Notes: a model not told the origin generated them from the sequence alone. Counted from the stretch's first letter, positions 19,394 to 28,921 are shown. The stretch: DNA of 64,000 nt from Vulcanimicrobiota bacterium (GCA_003164495.1 PLTN01000165.1:14985-78984), one strand, 5' to 3'. Numbers and translations are program-made.

Positions 19394-20890
19394 CTACATT
19401 TTCGGGAACGGCAGGCGATCGCGATACTTCGCTACCATGTCGTCGCGCGTCGAACGGGCGATGCGGTTGACCGGCGGGAACTTGTCGCGCCACTGCCATG
19501 GACGCACCGCGTAGAAGATCGCGCGCGAGTTCGTGTGCGGACCATTCGCTTGCATGTCCGGCGGCATGCGCGGATCGAGCGGCGTCGCCCAGGCATTCGG
19601 CACGAGATGGATGTCACCGACCGGATCGACACGCGTCGTCATCGCCCATATGACCTCGGACATGTTCGACGGATCGATGTCGTCGTCGACGATAACGACG
19701 AACCGGCCGTTGCGCGCAACAGCGTTGCAGCCGAGCGTGGCCATGCCTACTTGCTGGGCGTGACCGGCGTAGCGCTGTTCGATAGCGACGACCACGAAGA
19801 ATGAGTTGTGCACGAACACGCCCTTGATGCCCGGAACGCCCGCACCTTCGAGCTGCTCCCAAAGCACCCCGCCGTCGAAACGCACGGAATGATGCGGCGC
19901 GCCGGGCCATTGCGGCGCCATGTTGAGCAGAATCGGATCGTTGCGATGGTAGAGCGCTTTGACGCGAATCACCGGCTGTTCGTTACCGGTGCTGTCTTCG
20001 TCGACCGCGTAGTAGCCCGGCCACTCGCCGAACGGTCCCTCGGTGTGCGTTTGCTCGCTCGGCGGCGGGATCTCTCCCTCGATCGCGACTTCGGCGTGCG
20101 CCGCAATGGGCAGTCCGGTCACCGGACCGGTGATGACGTCGAGCGGATGGCCAAGCATGCCGCCGACGCGATCGAGCTCCGACACGCCGAATGCGAATTT
20201 CGTGTAAGCGAACGTGAAGACGAGCGGATCTCCACCGAAGGTCGCGACGACCGGGCAGGCTTTGCCGGCTTTCCAATACCGTTCAGCGATCAAGCGGCCT
20301 TGTTGGCCCGGGCTCATCCAAAGACCGAGCAGATCGGGCCCGTGCACTTGGATGCGATACGTGCCCATGTTGATAAAACCGCTTTCCGGATCGCGATTGA
20401 TCACGGTGTCGCCGGTTCCGATATAACGGCCGCCGTCGAGCGCATGCGCGCGCAACACCGGAAGTTTTAGTACGTCGATTTGCGAGCCGGTGAAAACGTT
20501 TTCCATCACCGGACCGCTCTCGACGACGCGCGGCGGAATCGGCGGGCTCGTCTTCATGCGGTTGGCGGCGATACGGACCATGTCCATCTTAGGAGTGTCG
20601 GGCGGAAAGCCCAGCGAAAGCGCCATACGGACACGCGAACCGGTTGGCAAACTGAGAACGCGATAGCCGCTCGGGTATCCGGGAATGTCATCGAACAAGA
20701 GCCCCGGCGGCTCCGGAATCAGCTCCGAAACGCTCTCCGTGAGCGCGCCGATCTCGAGATCCCAGTGCGCGTTCCGGATCGTTGTGATCTCGCCCGCGGC
20801 TTCACACTTCCGGAGAAACGAACGTAGTCCGTCGTAGGCAATTCCGTCCTGGCCGGACGCGGACGCCGTTTCATGCAGTACGTTCGTCAA
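19394..20890 (-). CDS. UbiD-family decarboxylase
   Basis: 498 aa; YDGLRSFLRKCEAAGEITTIRNAHWDLEIGALTE, IVIDDDIDPSNMSEVIWAMTTRVDPVGDIHLVPNAWATPLDPR. Confidence 0.92.
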   Translation of the reverse strand: MTNVLHETASASGQDGIAYDGLRSFLRKCEAAGEITTIRNAHWDLEIGALTESVSELIPEPPGLLFDDIPGYPSGYRVLSLPTGSRVRMALSLGFPPDTPKMDMVRIAANRMKTSPPIPPRVVESGPVMENVFTGSQIDVLKLPVLRAHALDGGRYIGTGDTVINRDPESGFINMGTYRIQVHGPDLLGLWMSPGQQGRLIAERYWKAGKACPVVATFGGDPLVFTFAYTKFAFGVSELDRVGGMLGHPLDVITGPVTGLPIAAHAEVAIEGEIPPPSEQTHTEGPFGEWPGYYAVDEDSTGNEQPVIRVKALYHRNDPILLNMAPQWPGAPHHSVRFDGGVLWEQLEGAGVPGIKGVFVHNSFFVVVAIEQRYAGHAQQVGMATLGCNAVARNGRFVVIVDDDIDPSNMSEVIWAMTTRVDPVGDIHLVPNAWATPLDPRMPPDMQANGPHTNSRAIFYAVRPWQWRDKFPPVNRIARSTRDDMVAKYRDRLPFPKM

Positions 20891-20919
20891 CGGAAACCCT
20901 CACGGTGGCGTATTCTGTG

Positions 20920-20939
20920 GTAGTTGCGTTTGACAACTA
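20920..20939. promoter_or_regulatory. Candidate MarR-type operator in the divergent ubiD-like/SBP intergenic region
   Basis: GTAGTTGCGTTTGACAACTA: inverted repeat TAGTTG-N7-CAACTA containing a TTGACA -35-like hexamer; shares GTAGTTGNNTTTGACAAC with 24457..24474. Confidence 0.6.
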
Positions 20940-20959
20940 ATCAGCTTATCCTATGTAGC

Positions 20960-21928
20960 ATGGCTATCACGATCGGTAAGGCTCTCCGGCGTATGTTCGC
21001 CGCACTCGTCCTCTTGGCACCTCTGACATCGGGCGGTGCCGCGTACGCGCAATCATCACCGAGCCCGATTCACATCGGTACGGCTGCCAGCGATCTGGGG
21101 GCGCAAGTCTTCTACGCCGCCGACTTGGGCTACTTTCGCAATGCCGGCTTGCAACCGACGATTTCGCCGATATCGGGTGGACCGACGATCATGGCGGCGG
21201 TTGCTTCCGGCGATCTCGACGTCGGCTGGGGCAACGCGATCGATGTAACGGTGGCGCACCAGCGCGGCATTCCCATCACGATCATCGCAACGGCCACAGT
21301 TGAAGATCAAAGCGATCCGGGCACGGGTATCTTAGCGGTGACCAATGCGTCGGGCCTCAAGACCGCGAAGGACCTCACCGGAAAGACCATTGCACTCCTA
21401 TCGCTGCGCAATTTCACCGAACTTGCGACCCGGAACTGGATAGACAAGAACGGCGGAGACGCGAAGACCGTGCACTTCGTCGAATTGCCGTATAGTGAAA
21501 TGCCGGCGGCGCTGCAGGCCGGTCGCATCGACGCCGCAGTGCTCGACAACACCGCCGATCCGACGCTCGGAAAGCCGGGCGATCCGCTGCACGTGCTTTC
21601 AGCAGTGTTCTTCACCGTAGCGCCGCGTTTGGAAGGCGCAGTCTGGTACTCGACAACGACCTGGGTCGCGTCGCACCGGCAAGAAGCCAAGGCATTCGTG
21701 GCGGTTATGAAACAGACCGCGCTTTGGGCCAACGGCCATCATGACGACTCGGCGACGATTCTGGCGTCGCACATCTCGCGTACGGTCGATCAGATCAAGG
21801 GGTCGAAGCGTGTTATCTACGGCACCGATATTTCGCCGGCACTGGTTCAGCCTGAGCTCGATCTCGCATTCAAGTACGGCCTGCTGGCGCAACCGGTACA
21901 GGCACGCGACGTGATCACCAACCCATAG
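20960..21928 (+). CDS. ABC-type substrate-binding protein (NMT1/SsuA-like)
   Basis: ORF 20924..21928, likely ATG 20960 (MAITIGKALRRMFAALVLLAPLTSGGAAYAQ); QVFYAADLGYFRNAGLQPTISPISGGPTIMAAVASGDLDVGWGNAIDVTVAHQRGIPI. Confidence 0.88.
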   Translation: MAITIGKALRRMFAALVLLAPLTSGGAAYAQSSPSPIHIGTAASDLGAQVFYAADLGYFRNAGLQPTISPISGGPTIMAAVASGDLDVGWGNAIDVTVAHQRGIPITIIATATVEDQSDPGTGILAVTNASGLKTAKDLTGKTIALLSLRNFTELATRNWIDKNGGDAKTVHFVELPYSEMPAALQAGRIDAAVLDNTADPTLGKPGDPLHVLSAVFFTVAPRLEGAVWYSTTTWVASHRQEAKAFVAVMKQTALWANGHHDDSATILASHISRTVDQIKGSKRVIYGTDISPALVQPELDLAFKYGLLAQPVQARDVITNP

Positions 21929-23174
21929 CATGGCGCATGCGCGTCGGCACGTCGTTGAGCTCCTCGGCGCCGTCCGCGGTGACGAGCACGACGCCGCCGA
22001 TGTTCACGCGCTGCATGCCGATGCATGCGTTCGGTTCAAGCTCGAGCGTCATCCCGGGCAAAAGGACGAGGTCGCCGCGGCGGATACCCGCGGTGATCTT
22101 CCCTTCCGTGCGTTCTTCACGCGTGCCCGCGAGTTGCTCGCGGTTGACCGGCGTGAAGCCCGTCGCTCCGAACGTCAACGTGTGCAGGAGCGGTGTCTTG
22201 CTCCAAGCCCCGGCGCCGCGTAACGGCTCCTCCATCGCGTGCACGACCGACGCGAAGGTCACCCCCGGGCGCACCGCAGCAACGCCGGCTTCGTAGGCGC
22301 GGCGCGCGACTTCCGCGCATGTCGAGAGCACGTGGTCAATCGGATCGAGCGCGACCGACATCTGCACCTGAGATTCCTGACCGCCGTACATCGTGTGAAT
22401 TTCGGCTTGTACGACGTCCCCCGTCTGCAGTGTTCGCGGCGGCTCCGCGCGCAGTGCCCAGCGGGGCGCACCCCAGCCAATGTTGTCGGGACCTGATTGC
22501 AAGCTCATGTTGGGATACCGGGTCTCGCAACCCCAGCGATAGATTTCGCTCATGATCGCAGCGTACACTGTCGCCTCGTTTGCGCCGGGAACGCAGGCTT
22601 CGAGCATCGCCAGCGATGCCTGCTCGCTCACGCGCGCGGAAAATTTCAGCAACGCCAGCTCTTCGTCGCTCTTGACGAGCATGAAATCGGTGAAGGCTTG
22701 GGTGAAGTCGACCAGCTCGACGTTGCCGAGCGCTTCGGTGAGATGCCGGTGAAAGCCGTACGGGAGAAGACCCTCCATCTCGCCCGGTGCGGTCGGACCG
22801 AGGCCGACGATGCCGACGCGTCCGCCCGTCGGGGTGACTTCGGCGATTGCCGCCGCCGTCGCCGCGCCGCCGGCGACGAGGCGGTAGTCGTGAGCCCAGA
22901 GGGGTATGCCGCGCCGCTCGCTTTCGAATGCACGCGATAGTCGCGACGCCGAAAACGTCAGCACGATCGCGTCGCGCTCGAGCGGCAGCAACACTACCGA
23001 GTCGAGAAAGTCGTCGATCAGGTACGATTCCAGACGCTCGCGTCCGTTGAAGCTGCCGGCGACGATCGTATCGATCGCGCGGTCGCGCATGAGCGCACGC
23101 AAGCCGTTCCAGCGCCGGTCACGCTCCGCCAGCGTGAGGACGGGACCCGGCTCGGGCAGCGTTCGCGTCGTCAT
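21915..23174 (-). CDS. M24-family peptidase / Xaa-Pro aminopeptidase-like
   Basis: Start MTTRTLPEPG at 23174; EAGVAAVRPGVTFASVVHAMEEPLRG, LELEPNACIGMQRVNIGGVVLVTADGAEELN. 4-nt overlap with upstream Rieske gene. Confidence 0.8.
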   Translation of the reverse strand: MTTRTLPEPGPVLTLAERDRRWNGLRALMRDRAIDTIVAGSFNGRERLESYLIDDFLDSVVLLPLERDAIVLTFSASRLSRAFESERRGIPLWAHDYRLVAGGAATAAAIAEVTPTGGRVGIVGLGPTAPGEMEGLLPYGFHRHLTEALGNVELVDFTQAFTDFMLVKSDEELALLKFSARVSEQASLAMLEACVPGANEATVYAAIMSEIYRWGCETRYPNMSLQSGPDNIGWGAPRWALRAEPPRTLQTGDVVQAEIHTMYGGQESQVQMSVALDPIDHVLSTCAEVARRAYEAGVAAVRPGVTFASVVHAMEEPLRGAGAWSKTPLLHTLTFGATGFTPVNREQLAGTREERTEGKITAGIRRGDLVLLPGMTLELEPNACIGMQRVNIGGVVLVTADGAEELNDVPTRMRHAMGW

Positions 23175-24454
23175 TGCCGCCGATGCAGGGCGTTGAGTTG
23201 CTCTTCGATCTCGACAAAGGGGCGCACGTCGACGACCGGCGCGGGGGTCGCGTTCGGAATGTCCGATCGCTCGAGTCCGCCGTCGCTCAAGGTCCACGCC
23301 CGCGGAATCAGGTCGGCGCTGCGCGTCCAGTGCGTCAGCGGTTCGTTCCGTTGGAGAGCGATCAGTTCGCGATGCCACGCCTTGCGAATGGCGACCACAC
23401 CGGCGTCACCGCGACCGAGGCGCTCGTCGCGACGATCGACGACCTCCCCTTGACCGACTTGCGCGAGATCGTCCTGCAAGCGAACCAGGTCGACCCGATC
23501 GCGATCGACTTCCGCCAGGGTCGTCCGTCCGTCGAGAATCGCATCACAGACGTCCTGATGACGTTGATCGACGGTCTTGCGCCGCGCTTGGCGGCGCGCG
23601 TGAATGCGCTCGGCGGCTTCACCGACGGCGGGAACGCGATGAATGCTGAATTGCATGTGCCGCCGGTCGTCGATCGGCGTCCACCAGAACACCGACTCCT
23701 GCCATCCGATCTCCGGATCGGTCGGCAGCGCCGTCATGTAAAAGATGTTGGGCATGCCGAATTGCTGCACGCGCTTGGCGCCATCCGAACGCTCGTAGGA
23801 ATACGAAACACCCCAGGTCGACGGGTTTGCCTCGAGCCGTATTCCCTCACCGATGCCGGCGAACGACGCACGGTTGTCGGCGTGCACGAAGGCGACGTGG
23901 CTCATGTCGAGCGCGTTCTCGAGATTCTGAAAGTAGTTGCAATCGCGTGAGTAAGAGTCGACCTCGGTGAAGCCCTCGGACCACTCGAATTCGGGAATCA
24001 GCGGAAAGGCCGGCGGTTCACCCTCGCCGAGGTAGGCGAAGATGAGTCCGAGATACTCGCGAACCGGATACGACCGGACCGCGACCTTGTCGGCGAAAGC
24101 GTTGCTTTCCGCGGGTTGCTCGATACACGCGCCGTCTCCACCGAACTTCCAGCCGTGGTAGAAGCAGCGGATGGCATCGCCTTCGACGCGACCGATCGAG
24201 AGTTGCGCCATGCGGTGGGGGCAACGCGGATCGAGCAAGGAAACCGCTCCGCTCGCACCGCGGTAGATCACGAATGACTGCGACATGATCTGCAGCGGGC
24301 GCGGAACGCCCGGAATGAGATCAACGCTATGATAGATCGGTTGCCAGAAGCATCGCAGGTAGCGTCCCGCCAACGTCCCAGGTGCCGTTTGGACGTACAC
24401 CTGGTCTCGCAGCGTGAAGGGCTCGTCGACCGTCAGCATGAGTTTCTCACCCAC
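23171..24454 (-). CDS. Rieske aromatic ring-hydroxylating dioxygenase alpha subunit
   Basis: CPHRMAQLSIGRVEGDAIRCFYHGW (Rieske) and NALDMSHVAFVH (mononuclear Fe ligands). Confidence 0.92.
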   Translation of the reverse strand: MGEKLMLTVDEPFTLRDQVYVQTAPGTLAGRYLRCFWQPIYHSVDLIPGVPRPLQIMSQSFVIYRGASGAVSLLDPRCPHRMAQLSIGRVEGDAIRCFYHGWKFGGDGACIEQPAESNAFADKVAVRSYPVREYLGLIFAYLGEGEPPAFPLIPEFEWSEGFTEVDSYSRDCNYFQNLENALDMSHVAFVHADNRASFAGIGEGIRLEANPSTWGVSYSYERSDGAKRVQQFGMPNIFYMTALPTDPEIGWQESVFWWTPIDDRRHMQFSIHRVPAVGEAAERIHARRQARRKTVDQRHQDVCDAILDGRTTLAEVDRDRVDLVRLQDDLAQVGQGEVVDRRDERLGRGDAGVVAIRKAWHRELIALQRNEPLTHWTRSADLIPRAWTLSDGGLERSDIPNATPAPVVDVRPFVEIEEQLNALHRRQ

Positions 24455-24456
24455 AG

Positions 24457-24478
24457 GTAGTTGTTTTTGACAACAACT
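24457..24478. promoter_or_regulatory. Candidate MarR operator in divergent Rieske/marR intergenic region
   Basis: GTAGTTGTTTTTGACAACAACT: inverted repeat AGTTGTT-N6-AACAACT (7-bp arms, perfect). Confidence 0.65.
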
Positions 24479-24525
24479 CTGTTTGGCGGTAGGACGCGGC
24501 CAATCCTTGCCCCAAGTTTACGCGG

Positions 24526-24978
24526 ATGGCCGTCCAAGCGTCGGAGATTTCCCTCGAGCGCAATCTCTCGTACAAACTTTCCCTTCTCACGTTCTTCATG
24601 GGCAGGGCATCGTACGACATCTACACGTCGCGTGGCTTAACGAACGGTCAGTGGAAGGTGCTGAGCGTGCTGGCTGCTTTCGGTCCGATGGCGGCAGTCG
24701 AAATCGGGAAGCACGTCACGCTCGACAAGGCGGCGATTTCACGCGCCGTGCGCCAGCTCCGGGAGCTCGGATTGACCGACAATCGCGATCGGGCGGACGA
24801 CGGCCGTAGCGTTGAAGTGCTCGTGACCGCCAAGGGACGGCGCACGTACGCTGCGATGAACGAAGAGATGGTCGAACTGCAGCGCCGTGTGTTCGCGGGC
24901 GTCAGCCGCGAACACGAGCAGGCGTTCTTTGGCGCTACAGAAACGCTGCTCGCCAATTTGCGTGAACTCACGGGCTGA
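24526..24978 (+). CDS. MarR-family transcriptional regulator
   Basis: 150 aa wHTH: LTNGQWKVLSVLAAFGPMAAVEIGKHVTLDKAAISRAVRQLRELGLTDNRDRADDGRSVEVLVTAKGRRTYAAM. Confidence 0.93.
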   Translation: MAVQASEISLERNLSYKLSLLTFFMGRASYDIYTSRGLTNGQWKVLSVLAAFGPMAAVEIGKHVTLDKAAISRAVRQLRELGLTDNRDRADDGRSVEVLVTAKGRRTYAAMNEEMVELQRRVFAGVSREHEQAFFGATETLLANLRELTG

Positions 24979-25029
24979 CTTTCCTAATGAAGCTGATCGC
25001 CTTTGAAAGCGGAAAGAGCGTGCGCAGCC

Positions 25030-26610
25030 CTAAGAACGGCACGACGTAGAGCGCAGCCGGCTTCGTGAAATGGCCGACGTCGGCCGCGCGTTGGAGTCGT
25101 TGCAGGTCGGGAATAGCGATCGGCCGAGCAGCGGCACGCCCTGATCGCGCGTCATCTGCCGAACGTTGACTGCCGGCTCGTACGTTGTCGCGAGACCCGT
25201 ATAAAGCCGCGCAGCGAAGGAATCGCCCCACACAAAGATGCTCCGCTCGCCCGAACGGCGCGGACGATAGCATTCCGCCGCGTAGGCGCTCGCGGGGACC
25301 AGTTCCGGCAGTGAACACGTCAGCGCGCGCGTTTCCGCTTTGTAGTCCTCGTTCACGACGACATAGCGGCGCAGCGGTTGCGGGATCCGCGCCGGAAAGC
25401 CGACAGCCCGGTTGTCGATCGACCCGACCGCCGCGACGGCGAGTAGTGCCGCCGCGAGACGGGGTACCCAGCGTTCGGGATGCGCCCCGAAACGAATCGG
25501 CCGTTCCACGAAAACGTACGTGACCTGGGCGAGCGCGAGCGCCGCTGCCACCGCAGCGATCCGTGCCGCAACGGAACTCTCGCCGAACGTCCCGATCGCG
25601 AGAAACGACAGCAACGGCCAGTGCCAAAGGTAGAGTGGGTAGCTGATCTTGCCGAGCCAAACCATCGGCTTCACGCCAAGCAAAGCCCGGGCAGGCCACG
25701 TCCCGGCGGCCGTTGCCATGAGGCCCGCTGTCGCGAGCGTCGGCAGCAGATTCCACCACGGCGGGCTCGAGCCGTCGGGCTGCAAGGCGATGGGGACCGC
25801 GACAGAAGCGACGATGATGACGAGACATCCGGCGGCGAGGGTCGAGGCCGTTCGCCCCGTGCGTCGCGTCGCACGCGTTCCGAGCGCGCACACCGCAGCG
25901 CCGAGCATCAGCTCCCAAAAGCGCGTGAACGGCAGATAGAACGCGGCGTTCGGTGAGTAGAAATCGACGATCACGACGTCGGCGGCAAACGATGCGACGG
26001 CAATGCCCAGGATGATCGGCACCATGCGCGCTCGCACCGCTGCCGCCCACATCATCACGAATGGCCAGACAAGGTAGAACTGTTCCTCGACGCTGAGCGA
26101 CCATAAGTGGAGCAGGGGCTTCGTCTGCGCAAACCGATCGAAGTAGACTGACTGCAGTACGAACTGGACGTTGGCGAAGAATAGCGCGCCGCCGGTTATG
26201 TTGGCACCAAGGAGCCGGTACTCGAGCGGCAACAGCATGAACCAGCCGGCGACGAACGATGCCGTAAGGACCAGCAGCAGCGCGGGTACGATCCGCCGGA
26301 TGCGGCGCGCATAGAACGCCGTAACGCGAAATATCCCCGCAGCAATCGCGTCCTGGATCAAGCCGGTAATCAGGTAGCCGGAGATGACGAAGAATATGTC
26401 GACGCCAAGAAAGCCGCCGGGCAGCAGGTTCGGAAACGCGTGAAACACGACGACCGCCGTAACGGCGATTGCGCGGAGCCCATCGATGTCGGCCCGATAA
26501 GGTCGCGCCGGGGCATCGCTCAGGGTACGATCAGCTATTGTGCTATGACCCGGTAGAAAGCATGTCGCGCGCCGAGAACGTCTTGGGGATGATCTTGTAC
26601 TTCGCGGCAA
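25030..26610 (-). CDS. OafA/YrhL-type acyltransferase with truncated C-terminal SGNH-like domain
   Basis: YRADIDGLRAIAVTAVVVFHAFPNLLPGGFLGVDIFFVISGYLIT and multiple TMs; SGNH start SIFVWGDSFAARLYTGL, then reading frame ends abruptly; 5' end overlaps SBP stop, so the start is unclear. Confidence 0.7.
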   Translation of the reverse strand: MPRSTRSSPRRSRRATCFLPGHSTIADRTLSDAPARPYRADIDGLRAIAVTAVVVFHAFPNLLPGGFLGVDIFFVISGYLITGLIQDAIAAGIFRVTAFYARRIRRIVPALLLVLTASFVAGWFMLLPLEYRLLGANITGGALFFANVQFVLQSVYFDRFAQTKPLLHLWSLSVEEQFYLVWPFVMMWAAAVRARMVPIILGIAVASFAADVVIVDFYSPNAAFYLPFTRFWELMLGAAVCALGTRATRRTGRTASTLAAGCLVIIVASVAVPIALQPDGSSPPWWNLLPTLATAGLMATAAGTWPARALLGVKPMVWLGKISYPLYLWHWPLLSFLAIGTFGESSVAARIAAVAAALALAQVTYVFVERPIRFGAHPERWVPRLAAALLAVAAVGSIDNRAVGFPARIPQPLRRYVVVNEDYKAETRALTCSLPELVPASAYAAECYRPRRSGERSIFVWGDSFAARLYTGLATTYEPAVNVRQMTRDQGVPLLGRSLFPTCNDSNARPTSAISRSRLRSTSCRS

Positions 26611-27505
26611 CGTCGATCACCGGCTGAATCTGCGAGGGGTCAAACGACAGCGCCGTTGATGTTTTGTGCATGATCGCGGCTGCATGCGCATCCATGCCGG
26701 AAAATGCGACCATCAAGGGTAGCGTTTCGGGAATGTGGGTGTTTGCGTATGCCGACGCTTGCGTCATTACTTTGGCGAAACGAGTCATTGCATCGCGATT
26801 CTTTGCGACGTAGTCGCGAGTTGCAAAAAATGCCGATTCGAGGATCGGTTTGGGCCCGTAGCCGTTGAGCATGTCGGTCAGCATCCGAAACTTGCCCGTT
26901 CCGAGGTCCTTCGACATATAGGGCTCGTTCGTCACGCCGGCATCGACGCGGCCTTGTTCGAGCGTCGACCCGAGCGTCGTCGTCGGAAGCTCGATGAAGC
27001 GCACCGTCGACGAGTCGCCGCCCAGCTCGTCGATCATCGCGCGAAGGCCGAGATATCCGATGTCACCGATAGCGGTGCATGCGACGACTTTGCCCTGCAG
27101 GTCCAGTGCCGATTTGAACGGCGAATTGGCCAAGACCATCACGCCGTCGTTCGCGTCGTCCTTTTGATGGATCGCCGACGGCGCGATCATCACGAACGGA
27201 ACCCCGCGCGCGTAGGCAGCGATGAGTGACACGAGGCTCGACTTCCCGACATCCATCGCGCCGGCGATGACCGACTGAGCGACGACGGCGCCGCTGGTCG
27301 CTCGGGTAATCTCGACGTCCAGCCCGGCCTTTTTAAAGAGACCGGCGCTCTGCGCGTAGAGAACGGGTCGCAGATCGTCTGAGGGGGACGAGATGAAACG
27401 AATCGTCGTAACGTCGGCCGGCGTCTGCGCCGGCGAGTTCCCGATCGCTGCTAGGAGCAGTACGGCTAGGGTCGCTGATGTGCGCAGTGCTTGAATCATT
27501 CTCAC
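26543..27505 (-). CDS. ABC-type substrate-binding protein (NMT1/SsuA-like)
   Basis: LRPVLYAQSAGLFKKAGLDVEITRATSGAVVAQSVIAGAMDVGKSSLVSLIAAYARGVPFVMIAPS. Confidence 0.88.
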   Translation of the reverse strand: MRMIQALRTSATLAVLLLAAIGNSPAQTPADVTTIRFISSPSDDLRPVLYAQSAGLFKKAGLDVEITRATSGAVVAQSVIAGAMDVGKSSLVSLIAAYARGVPFVMIAPSAIHQKDDANDGVMVLANSPFKSALDLQGKVVACTAIGDIGYLGLRAMIDELGGDSSTVRFIELPTTTLGSTLEQGRVDAGVTNEPYMSKDLGTGKFRMLTDMLNGYGPKPILESAFFATRDYVAKNRDAMTRFAKVMTQASAYANTHIPETLPLMVAFSGMDAHAAAIMHKTSTALSFDPSQIQPVIDVAAKYKIIPKTFSARDMLSTGS

Positions 27506-27623
27506 AGATTCGCTCCCAACTTGTCATCGCCGACCGGCGGCTAATCGGAGGTACTGTGTCCAGGACTTCGCCCCTTTTCACCTGCGGGGAGCGATCCGGT
27601 CTCTTTCGAAAGCATCGTATACC

Positions 27624-27767
27624 GTGGACATTCGCCTCCTGAATGAGGATGACGGCGCAGGCCTGGTGGCGCTTACGCCTAGAGTCTCTCGAGCAAGATC
27701 CACTTGCTTTCGGCAAGGCGCTTGAAGAGCATCAAGCGACCACGATGAAGCGGCACACCCCGCGCTA
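27624..27767 (+). pseudogene. Frameshifted GNAT acetyltransferase N-terminal remnant
   Basis: Frame 1 VDIRLLNEDDGAG, then shifted frame AQAWWRLRLESLEQDPLAFGKALEEHQATT; matches the N-terminus of GNAT proteins; remainder absent. Confidence 0.55.
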
Positions 27768-27770
27768 GCG

Positions 27771-27908
27771 TGCGACGATTATGACGCCCTCCTTGTGAAA
27801 CTGGCCGAACACAAAATCGCCGTTCTACCGGATCCGCTTCCGTTCGAAGGCTGGCCGCACTGCTACATATCCGATCCATTCGGCAATCGGATCGAGATTA
27901 TTGGTTAA
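27771..27908 (+). pseudogene. VOC/glyoxalase-family C-terminal remnant
   Basis: CDDYDALLVKLAEHKIAVLPDPLPFEGWPHCYISDPFGNRIEIIG*, the C-terminal beta-alpha unit with DPFGNRIE; no start or N-terminal part. Confidence 0.6.
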
Positions 27909-28837
27909 TGCTTCCAGACGAGTTCGGCGACGGTCATCGGGCGGCTGATGAACTTGTACTTGTACGCGTCGTCGAGGATCGGTTGCATCGGCGCGTAGTC
28001 GAAGGTCGGGGCGTAGAACGTTTTGCCGAGATCGACGGGGCGTCCGAGGTTCTTCGTGACGATCGCCGTGGCTTGCGCGCGATTGCTCACGTCGTTTGCC
28101 CAGCGCGCAGTGGCCCCCATGACGTCGGCGTAGGCTTTTGCGGCGGCCTGATTCTGGGCAATCCAATCGGTCGTCGCAAACCAGCCGGTCGAGATGATGC
28201 GCGGGCCGATCGCTTCCACCGGGTTGGCCAGCAGGCGCACTTGGGACGCCCAGAGCGTCAAGAACGGATCGACCATCAACGTCGCTGCGACGGTTCCGCG
28301 CTGCAATGCCGCGAGCATCTCGGGCGGCGTAACCTCGACCAGTTGGACGCGCTTCGAATCGGCGCCGTTCTTGTCGAGCCAGACCTTGACGCTCATCGCG
28401 AGGATGCCTTGGATGCTCAGCACCCCCACGGTCTTGCCTTCAAGATCCTTTGCACTGTGGATCGGGCTGTCGCTCGCGACCGTCAGTCCCGTATTTGCCG
28501 CGCTGGCCACGGACACGATCGACGGCGCGACGAGCGTTACCGGAACGCCGTGGTCGCGCGCCTGTGCGACGGTGACGACGTTGCCGCACGCGAAATCGAG
28601 CGAATGCCCGATCAGCGCCGCGGCCGCTGCCGAGCCGTTCGGAAAGAGCTGCGCATTAACGTCGAGGCCCGCCTTCGCAAACAGTCCGATCTCTTGGGCA
28701 AACCAGGCTTCGTAGCCATCGTCGCTGCTAACGCCGGCATGGAGCGCCATAGCGGCTCCTCCGCGTGCAGACAACGCGGCCAGCAGCGCCGTGCCGCCGA
28801 AACCCGCAACAAACGAACGACGTGAGAAAGCGCTCAT
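27905..28837 (-). CDS. ABC-type substrate-binding protein (NMT1/SsuA-like), Tat-type signal
   Basis: Start MSAFSRRSFVAGFGGTALLAALSARGGA (SRRSF); YEAWFAQEIGLFAKAGLDVNAQLFPNGSAAAAALIGHSLDFACGNVVTVAQA. Confidence 0.87.
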   Translation of the reverse strand: MSAFSRRSFVAGFGGTALLAALSARGGAAMALHAGVSSDDGYEAWFAQEIGLFAKAGLDVNAQLFPNGSAAAAALIGHSLDFACGNVVTVAQARDHGVPVTLVAPSIVSVASAANTGLTVASDSPIHSAKDLEGKTVGVLSIQGILAMSVKVWLDKNGADSKRVQLVEVTPPEMLAALQRGTVAATLMVDPFLTLWASQVRLLANPVEAIGPRIISTGWFATTDWIAQNQAAAKAYADVMGATARWANDVSNRAQATAIVTKNLGRPVDLGKTFYAPTFDYAPMQPILDDAYKYKFISRPMTVAELVWKH

Positions 28838-28921
28838 GGGCACCTCGCTTTTGCGCCGGGATGGATTAGAGGGGTTCCACTTCCGACGAGGCGAGTTACC
28901 GACCTGTAGGAGGCGATCAAA

